22,237 bases of DNA, taken from assembly GCA_003158115.1 (NCBI GenBank), contig PMGM01000037.1, positions 23,595 through 45,831 of the forward strand, read 5' to 3'. Shown piece after piece: positions 16,867-22,237 of the stretch. The notes beneath the pieces are model-generated. The model made no database searches, was not told the DNA's origin, and was given only the letters and a program-made list of their open reading frames with translations. This stretch comes from Methanobacterium sp. Its GTDB lineage: Archaea > Methanobacteriota > Methanobacteria > Methanobacteriales > Methanobacteriaceae. A program made the translations under genes and the position numbers. Position 1 is the first letter of the stretch. Every line of letters starts with the position of its first letter.

Positions 16867-17393
16867 ATTTATGGGAAAATTACTAATATTTCATCAAAAG
16901 TTTAGAATTTTACCGAATGTTACACTATTTGTTGGTAATCTAAATTGAAAATAATAAAAATTCAGGAATAAACTGTCAAAGATAAGATCATGAATAAATA
17001 TATGCCTATTAAATCGAATATCTCGAATACAACCATTTAAACTCATATAAATCAAATTCATTCAACAATTACTTAATTCAAGCTCTTTTATAAATATATT
17101 GTAATTTTGAGACCGAAATGAAACCGATTTTTGCCCTCAATTATCTTTATTTTGTTTTACAATACAGATCGATAGTTTTAAAGAACTTGAAACCAATAAA
17201 TTAATAAAGACATGTAGTATGTTGAGTTAGTGTATAATCTTATGAATCAGATCATATGCTAATTATAAAAAAGAGAATATATAGGATATTCACAGAAATT
17301 GGTAAGGATCATTATAGTGAATAGTATTTTTTACAATTTTTAGATTAAAATTTACATTTTATATAATTGATATATTAAGAGAATAGTGATATT
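16867..17393. other. Intergenic region between lrp and the K+ channel gene
   Basis: About 530 bases without a convincing gene on either strand. Possible TATA elements for the channel lie at about 17275-17285 (GAATATATAGG) and 17356-17364 (TTTTATATA). Short direct repeats TCGAATA (near 17020-17040) and ACCGA (near 17110-17130) are probably chance. Confidence 0.4.
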
Positions 17394-18947
17394 GTGCGCC
17401 AATCAATAATACCCCATCCCCTAGCAGAATATTTAGATTCTGTACCATATAAGCTTGTTATATATGCTTTAACAGCTGTTATACTCCTAATTATTTATGG
17501 GATTGTTGGTTCCATATTCATAATGAAATTGAATCTTATCAATTCCCTTTATTTTACTGTTCAAACCATAGCAACAGTGGGATTTGGTGATATTCAACCC
17601 CACACAGATGTGCAAAAACTTTTTACTATTACACTTATATTGGGTGGAGTTGCCCTCTTAGCTTATGCATTTACATTAACAATAACGGTGGTAACAATGG
17701 CAGTTGGAGAAATAACATCTGGTGCTAGACAACGAAGAACTATCGGTTCTACAAAGGATCATTTTGTCCTGTGTGGTTATGGTAGAGTTGGAAGTGCCGT
17801 TCATAAAGAGCTTAAAGAAAGGAATATACAGGTTGTAATTATTGAAAAAAATAAAGATGTAATGGAAAGGGAAATATGGGAAGATTCAAGTGTTCTTACA
17901 ATCCAGGGAGATGCAACTGACGATAACATCATGATAGATGCGGGTATAAAGAGAGCTCGTGGTGTTATAATAACTACTGGTAGTGATGTTGATAATCTGT
18001 TCATAACCTTAACTGCAAGGGAAATACATGAAGACATATGGATCGTTACAAGGGCGAGCAGAAGCGAAAATGTACGCAGATTATATCGTTCAGGGGCAGA
18101 TAAGGTTATATCTCCCGAAGTCAGTGGTGCTGAAGATATATATTTCGCATCAGTAGAACCAACAACCATGAAAATAACAGAGATGCATGGAATAGAGGAT
18201 CTACGCAGAGAATCTGAAATTATACTTAAATATGGATGTACCATAGAAAATGTTGAATATCACCTACCAGAATTCAGCGAACCACTCGCAAGAAAGATAG
18301 GAATATCCGATTTATCCCAGTTAAACAGATTTTTAAGCAGTTTAGAAAGTGAAAAACCAAGACAAAAATCTTTACAGAATATGTATGAATCTGTTAGTGG
18401 AATCCATTCTCATTGGATATCAGGACCTAATAAAGAAAGTCTCGAAAAAGTAGTGGAAGAACTCAAAAAAGAAGGATTTTTACTTGGAGTTAATCTTAAT
18501 CAACAGGAAATTACCGAAATTGCAAAGAAACATGGAGTAACTGAGGTTCTTTTAAAACCTGAAATAAGGATTACCGAGAACCATGGTATCAAGGATTATA
18601 ATCTAATAGCAGAAATTATTTTAGAACATGGCTGTACATTAAAGGAGATTGAATTCTATCTTCCGGGATTCAACGAACCATTAACACGAAAGATAGGACT
18701 TTCTGATACGGATCAGATGGAAAAATTTTTAGAAAGCTTAAAACATGATTCAACAAGGATGGAATCACTTGAAGGATTATATAATCTCTCAGACAGTGGA
18801 ATTCATACAATTACAATATCAGGTCCCGATACACAGCACCTTTCAGAAATTAAGAAAGAATTTAAAAGGAGAGGATTCCTCCTAGGAACAAATTTAACAA
18901 GTGAAGAAATAATTCAAAAAATCGCTGAATTTAATGCTGATTCATAG
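17394..18947 (+). CDS. Two-helix K+ channel with RCK (TrkA-N) domain and duplicated C-terminal domain
   Basis: A 517-residue MthK-like channel. Helix 1 is at about 20-43, the pore loop at 47-70 has the K+ filter TVGFGD (61-66), and helix 2 is at about 75-104. An RCK/TrkA-N Rossmann domain follows (about 121-245), with the nucleotide motif GYGRVG (128-133) and the acidic residue E151 at the end of the second strand (VVIIEKN). The usual RCK-C domain is not recognisable. Instead two tandem copies of an about 120-residue unit occupy 260-380 and 391-513, sharing HGI, EIIL, GCT, LPxFxEPLxRKIG, SD, IH, ISGP and GFLLGxNL. It is probably a ligand-gated K+ channel whose extra domains form or enlarge the gating ring. 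GTG start, with a weak AGTGAT upstream. The MBL gene begins 19 bp after the stop, so the two are probably cotranscribed. Confidence 0.9.
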   Translation: MRQSIIPHPLAEYLDSVPYKLVIYALTAVILLIIYGIVGSIFIMKLNLINSLYFTVQTIATVGFGDIQPHTDVQKLFTITLILGGVALLAYAFTLTITVVTMAVGEITSGARQRRTIGSTKDHFVLCGYGRVGSAVHKELKERNIQVVIIEKNKDVMEREIWEDSSVLTIQGDATDDNIMIDAGIKRARGVIITTGSDVDNLFITLTAREIHEDIWIVTRASRSENVRRLYRSGADKVISPEVSGAEDIYFASVEPTTMKITEMHGIEDLRRESEIILKYGCTIENVEYHLPEFSEPLARKIGISDLSQLNRFLSSLESEKPRQKSLQNMYESVSGIHSHWISGPNKESLEKVVEELKKEGFLLGVNLNQQEITEIAKKHGVTEVLLKPEIRITENHGIKDYNLIAEIILEHGCTLKEIEFYLPGFNEPLTRKIGLSDTDQMEKFLESLKHDSTRMESLEGLYNLSDSGIHTITISGPDTQHLSEIKKEFKRRGFLLGTNLTSEEIIQKIAEFNADS

Positions 18948-18966
18948 GTTAAAGGGGGTATATATT

Positions 18967-19773
18967 ATGAGTTTTAAAAACAGTGAATGGTTTAATTTAA
19001 ATGAAATTAAAGATGGAGTTTGGTTTATAAGTGATAAGACTGGTGCTAACTGTTATCTAGTTGAAGGTGAAACTAAATCTCTCTTAATAGATACTGGCTG
19101 GGGGCTTGCAAATCTTAGTGATCTGGTTGGATCGATCACATCACTACCAATTAATGTTGTTTTTACCCATGGACATCCTGATCATGTTAATGGGGCCTTC
19201 CAATTTTCAGATCTTTACATAAAATCAGAAGATGTGAAATTAATGGAAATGTTTTATATTAAAGAAACACGTAAACAGATCATAAACAGGTTTAAAGAGA
19301 TATTACCATCTGATTTTTCTATATATGACTGGGTTAATGCCCAAATAACTAATCCCTCCCCTGTTTCAGATGGTTATATATTTGATCTGGGTAACAGAAA
19401 ACTAAAGGTTATTGAATGTCCAGGTCACACAGCAGGCAGTATTTGTTTACTGGATATTAGGGATGAAACACTATTTTCTGGAGATTCTTTACTTGCTAAA
19501 CCTGTATTGATGAATCTTGAAACATCAATGGGTTTAAAAACATATTTGAAAAGTATTAAACATGTAAATACTTTTGCTGACGATTTTAACATCATACTAT
19601 CTGGACATGATGATAAACCAGTCGATCCTATAGTTATAGGGGAGTTAATCAGTGGTGTTTCAGATATTATCCAGGGTAAAATTAAGGGTAAAATTGAAAA
19701 AACACGTTTTGGAGATGCTTTAGCATATAAATTTGAACACACCGCAATCAACTATAATGAAGAGGGTTTATGA
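18967..19773 (+). CDS. Metallo-beta-lactamase-fold hydrolase
   Basis: A 268-residue cytoplasmic enzyme with all metal ligands of the fold: THGHPDH at 67-73 (H68, H70, D72, H73), H154 in CPGHTAGS, D173 in LFSGDS, and H214 in ILSGHDD. It probably binds two Zn (or Fe) ions and hydrolyses an ester, thioester or similar bond; the subfamily (glyoxalase II-like, lactonase or other) is not clear, and no flavodoxin domain is attached, so it is not a flavodiiron protein. The start at ATG 18967 is supported by AAAGGGGGT ending 7 bases upstream; in-frame codons back to 18934 overlap the channel gene and are unlikely to be translated. Cotranscription with the K+ channel has no obvious biochemical reason. 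Confidence 0.88.
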   Translation: MSFKNSEWFNLNEIKDGVWFISDKTGANCYLVEGETKSLLIDTGWGLANLSDLVGSITSLPINVVFTHGHPDHVNGAFQFSDLYIKSEDVKLMEMFYIKETRKQIINRFKEILPSDFSIYDWVNAQITNPSPVSDGYIFDLGNRKLKVIECPGHTAGSICLLDIRDETLFSGDSLLAKPVLMNLETSMGLKTYLKSIKHVNTFADDFNIILSGHDDKPVDPIVIGELISGVSDIIQGKIKGKIEKTRFGDALAYKFEHTAINYNEEGL

Positions 19774-19852
19774 ACAGGTATGATATAAAATCAAAAAGCG
19801 CATTATAAAACTTAAAAATATTCAATACGGAACTAAATTAAAATAGTTATCC

Positions 19853-20287
19853 TTAAATTTTTTTTATTTTATGATAAACTAATTTTTTCAATGATTTAGT
19901 TGAAGCTTCCTTAACAAATTTATTGTTATCAAATTGACCAGCAACCAGGGCAGAAACTGCACTGATGTCGCCCAGATCACCCAGATAATTGGCAGCTGTT
20001 TCACGCATTGTTTCATCTCCATCTTTTAATGTTTTGATGAATACATCCACAGTGGCTTTACCACCAATATTTGCTAGGGCTTTAGCAGCCATATATTTAA
20101 CCGAATAATTTTTGTCCTTCAATGATCTGGCAAGTGGTTCTACTGCCTCTGTGCTTCCAATTTTTCCCAAAGCCAAGGCTGCATAGAATCGTGCAGAATC
20201 ATCTTCTTCGGCGAGAATGGGAATCAAAGCATTTACAGCCTTTTTATCTGCAATCTTTTTAACCAGTTTATTAAGAAAGGATGGCAT
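19853..20287 (-). CDS. HEAT-repeat (PBS-lyase-type) protein
   Basis: A 144-residue all-helical protein of four or so HEAT-like repeats of about 31 residues: ALIPILAEEDDSARFYAALA, then LGKIGSTEAVEPLARSLKD, NYSVKYMAAKALANIGGKAT, and DETMRETAANYLGDLGDISA. It has a basic N-terminus and a very basic end (KKLVYHKIKKI). Such solenoids serve as protein-binding scaffolds; no catalytic residue is apparent and no lyase activity should be inferred. The start is firm, with GGTGA 3-4 bases before ATG 20287. It converges with the MBL gene across about 80 bases. Partner unknown. Confidence 0.82.
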   Translation of the reverse strand: MPSFLNKLVKKIADKKAVNALIPILAEEDDSARFYAALALGKIGSTEAVEPLARSLKDKNYSVKYMAAKALANIGGKATVDVFIKTLKDGDETMRETAANYLGDLGDISAVSALVAGQFDNNKFVKEASTKSLKKLVYHKIKKI

Positions 20288-20721
20288 AATTCACCAGAAC
20301 ATGTTGCAATTATTTAATGTTATAATATTGATTATTCCTATCCAATTACTCATATAATCAAATTTAGATTCTGTATACACTTTTAAATTTCATCTAATTT
20401 TAATTTTACATTTGAATAAAATAAAATTTTGATATGAAGTTTTATCTAAATTTTCGTGAATTGTGTAATCATAAATTAATGAAATAAATTAGTATTACTA
20501 ACCTCTCAATTGTTGATTAATTTAATATGGAAAAGTTTATATATATAAATATACCTATTGTATATTGTAGCTATGCACATCCACAAAGTGCAATGTTATT
20601 TGTGAATGTACTGTAAATCGTTCCATTAGATTTTACTATACCCAATTTTTTATGGTTGCTTTAGGTCCGTTTAACTGCAACTAATGTGGGATTTAATGTT
20701 AAAAAATATCATCAAGCGGTA
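20288..20721. other. Intergenic region containing a strong orphan promoter
   Basis: No long gene is found. Its striking feature is the plus-strand element GAAAAGTTTATATATATA at about 20530-20547, a textbook BRE/TATA. Transcription would start near 20567-20575, but downstream there is only a 10-codon ORF (ATG 20573, MHIHKVQCYL, then TGA) and stop-rich sequence, leading to the long hairpin at 20710-20756. Confidence 0.55.
20530..20547 (+). promoter_or_regulatory. Strong archaeal promoter without an obvious gene
   Basis: The AAAAG (BRE) followed by TTTATATATATA (TATA box) matches the methanogen consensus closely; the promoter before 21237 has the same layout. Confidence 0.6.
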
Positions 20722-20757
20722 CTAATATGATTGTAGACATGTTAGCCGCTTTGATGG
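20573..20757 (+). ncRNA. Candidate non-coding RNA ending in a long hairpin
   Basis: Start is set from the TATA box at 20535-20546. A small 5' stem TGCAC/GTGCA (20574-20578, 20588-20592) and a long 3' stem at 20710-20756: CATCAAGCGG pairs with CCGCTTTGATG (one bulged T), then after a TA bulge CTAATATG pairs with CATGTTAG around an 8-base loop, about 18 bp in all. No protein gene fits. Alternatively the hairpin belongs to the opposite strand, where it is followed by T6 (20706-20701) and would terminate the broken gene there. Confidence 0.35.
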
Positions 20758-20996
20758 AATTAAACCCAACATATGATCCTGCATCCAGTTAAATACAACT
20801 TTAACAATTTCAGTCCTGTTAGTGTTATTAACATTTTTTGTGATTGATTCTGCCAGACTTTGGATATGGGATTATTAGATTCGTTGTTGTAGATTCCATT
20901 TTCCATATTAAAATTTTGTGTGTCGGTTGCAAACACTGCGGGTGTGATATCCGCCATACTAATAACCATTCCTAGAGTTAAGATTATTAAATGATT
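20722..20996 (-). pseudogene. Frameshifted small secreted-protein gene, unknown function
   Basis: The frame shows a signal-peptide-like start without a start codon (HLIILTLGMVISMADITPAV then FATDTQNF, with a possible signal peptidase site after VFA), then an Asn-rich region (NGIYNNESNNPIS). ATG 20969 would cut the signal peptide in half. The frame then runs into an unlikely Leu/Lys-rich tail; adding one A in the A6 run (in CACAAAAAATG) gives QKNVNNTNRTEIVKVVFNWM, which looks much more like a secreted protein, and ends at TAG 20722. Both the start and the frame therefore appear damaged. No family recognised. Confidence 0.45.
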
Positions 20997-21170
20997 TTAA
21001 AATTTTAAATTCTGATAAGCTATATTTAGAAACGGCCTAGTCTAATGTTAATATGGGGATATGGATTCTTCAAACTAAAAAAAATATTTATTTGAATATT
21101 GAAAATACGTCTTGATAACTATTTTTAAATGGTATCTATCTATAAAATTCTATATTTTATTAACAAAAAG

Positions 21171-21190
21171 AGTAAAAAGTATATATAACA
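21171..21190 (+). promoter_or_regulatory. Promoter of the small gene at 21237
   Basis: AGTAAAAAGTATATATAAC is a strong BRE/TATA; transcription would start near 21210-21215, leaving a short leader before ATG 21237. Confidence 0.6.
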
Positions 21191-21236
21191 TACACATAAA
21201 AAAAGAATTAGAATATAACTAATCGAAGATGATATC

Positions 21237-21515
21237 ATGAGAGGAATGTATAGTCGTGGTCACACTCCTGGCCTTTACTATTATCATGCAAAGAATGGTA
21301 AAATAATAGTAAATGAAGAGAATAAGGATGAGATCAAAAAGGATGCTGAAGAACTATCACTTGAAATATTTAATAGTGATTGGATATGTCCACAAGCTAT
21401 ATTTGAAAATGATGTAGATGATGAAGTAAAAAAAAACTCATCCACTGATATCAAACTAAAAAATCTCCTCAGATCTTTAAATATTAACAATCCTTTCACA
21501 AAAAAGGAATTATAG
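21237..21515 (+). CDS. Small hydrophilic protein of unknown function
   Basis: A 92-residue charged protein with no signal peptide or membrane helix. The N-terminus is unusual (MRGMYSRGHTPGLYYYHAKN), rich in Arg/Gly/Tyr/His; the middle is acidic and helical (EENKDEIKKDAEELSLEIF) and the end basic. A strong promoter lies at 21171-21190; the Shine-Dalgarno is weak (GATGAT just before the ATG) and T-tracts follow at 21565-21606. Promoter and terminator support a real gene. I do not recognise a family. One Cys only, so no metal knuckle. Confidence 0.6.
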   Translation: MRGMYSRGHTPGLYYYHAKNGKIIVNEENKDEIKKDAEELSLEIFNSDWICPQAIFENDVDDEVKKNSSTDIKLKNLLRSLNINNPFTKKEL

Positions 21516-21564
21516 GACAATATCAAGTTATTATTTTATATTATTAATTTTAATGGGGTTATAA

Positions 21565-21606
21565 TTTTTTTCAGTACTTTTAATTCTAGATATTTATATT
21601 TTTTTT
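21565..21606 (+). terminator. T-tracts after the small gene
   Basis: T7 (21565-21571) and T8 (21599-21606) runs follow the stop codon by 50-90 bases. No gene is seen between 21516 and 21804. Confidence 0.4.
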
Positions 21607-21804
21607 ATTTCATAAATTTTCATGAGATCCAAATCTACAAACAATGGGAAATGATCTGGTATAAAAAAATTAGAAAATACATAAAATCTATTTAAATCAC
21701 CAATATTCGAATAAATAATTTATCATATATCCATTTTCAATTAAAGGTACTAATAAATTCAATCATATTAAGATAAAAAAAGCAATAACATAAAATTTAA
21801 TTTA

Positions 21805-22044
21805 TTAATCTTTTAACATAGCAGCACATCTTCTAATCTGGTGGAAGGGAATAACATCAACAATAACATATTTTGATTCTATATATTCTCTATGAATAAA
21901 AATTGCAGTTGAAACTTCAATTTTTATAATTTCTTGGTCATTTTTAACCGCTCCAACAATTTCTTTTACCACAGATTCACCATTTAATTCATATGGGTCA
22001 TTAAAATCTATTTCAATACTCTCTATTTCCTTGTTTATTCCCAT
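21805..22044 (-). CDS. Small soluble protein of unknown function
   Basis: A 79-residue acidic protein of apparent alpha/beta pattern: ESIEIDFNDPYELNGESVVK, then IVGAVKNDQEIIKIEVSTAI, and KYVIVDVIPFHQIRRCAAML at the end. The start is set by AGGGGTGA followed by ATATAATG: the GTG at 22053 is part of the ribosome binding site, so ATG 22044 is used. Alternation of short strands and helices suggests a small folded domain, but I recognise no family. No operon partner is visible. Confidence 0.65.
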   Translation of the reverse strand: MGINKEIESIEIDFNDPYELNGESVVKEIVGAVKNDQEIIKIEVSTAIFIHREYIESKYVIVDVIPFHQIRRCAAMLKD

Positions 22045-22237
22045 TATATTCACCCCTAAATATTAAAAATTACATATCATAATAATTTTATTATTTTCGT
22101 TGAAATTAAATTTTTCTAAAAAAAAAACATTTGTTATGTTTATCTGATATGTCCATTATTCCAGTTACAACTCTTAAGGATCTTTAAAAATTCAATATAG
22201 TATTAGTGAACTGTAAAAGCCATTAAACTCTTAAATA

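Noticed and set aside
17023..17040. Direct repeats TCGAATA as the start of a CRISPR-like or iteron array
   Set aside because: Only two 7-base copies, no further units.
17801..18244. 147-codon minus-strand ORF
   Set aside because: Antisense to the RCK domain of the K+ channel; Ser/Ile-rich composition typical of a shadow.
21284..21526. 80-codon minus-strand ORF
   Set aside because: Ser/Phe/Leu-rich complement of the lysine/asparagine-rich gene at 21237, which has its own strong promoter.

Overview
The window looks like a chromosomal segment of a methanogenic archaeon of the order Methanobacteriales, most likely Methanobacterium or a close relative. The DNA is very AT-rich. Promoters have archaeal BRE/TATA form, ribosome binding sites are of the GGTGA/GAGGTG type, several genes start at GTG or TTG, and transcripts appear to end at T-tracts. 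The protein set fits too: AMP-forming acetyl-CoA synthetase, Lrp, the receiver-domain type common in methanogens, and an RCK-gated K+ channel. Taxonomy is inferred from composition and family resemblance only. I see no rRNA, tRNA, CRISPR array, insertion sequence or phage gene.

Layout. 1-587: decayed TMEM175/DUF1211 channel gene (-). 635-970: small membrane protein (-). 1180-3063: acs (-). 3506-5737: two receiver domains fused to a membrane family-2 glycosyltransferase (+). 5847-6679: two gene wrecks meeting tail to head, an M14-type zinc peptidase (-) and a small membrane protein (+). 6846-8800: marR-MFS efflux pair (-). 9290-10081: SAM methyltransferase (+). 10433-12561: a decayed paralogue of the receiver-receiver region of the fusion gene, then a stand-alone receiver protein flanked by two paralogous three-helix membrane proteins in opposite orientation. 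12779-16805: metal block on the - strand (lrp, PRC/MgtE_N/CBS protein, Nramp-related carrier, then a CDF carrier). 17394-19773: K+ channel with a duplicated C-terminal domain, then an MBL-fold hydrolase (+). 19853-20287: HEAT-repeat protein (-). 20288-22237: sparse region with a strong orphan promoter and a long hairpin, a broken secreted-protein gene and two small unknown genes.

How the genes may work together. The most distinctive theme is receiver domains tied to the cell surface. The receiver-receiver-GT2 fusion implies phospho-control of a processive polysaccharide synthase inside one polypeptide, and a relic of a sister gene lies 5 kb away beside a free receiver protein and a small membrane-protein pair. 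The second theme is cations: an Nramp-family protein whose metal-site residues match the Mg2+-type (NRMT) branch is in an operon with a soluble MgtE-sensor-like protein and an Lrp regulator, next to a CDF exporter, a K+ channel and a dead TMEM175 channel.

Pseudogenes are unusually dense. At least five loci are broken, and most of the frame breaks can be repaired by adding one base, often in an A/T run. This could be real decay by slippage or, for the lightly damaged loci, homopolymer miscalls; the heavily damaged loci (1-587, 10433-11062) look truly dead.
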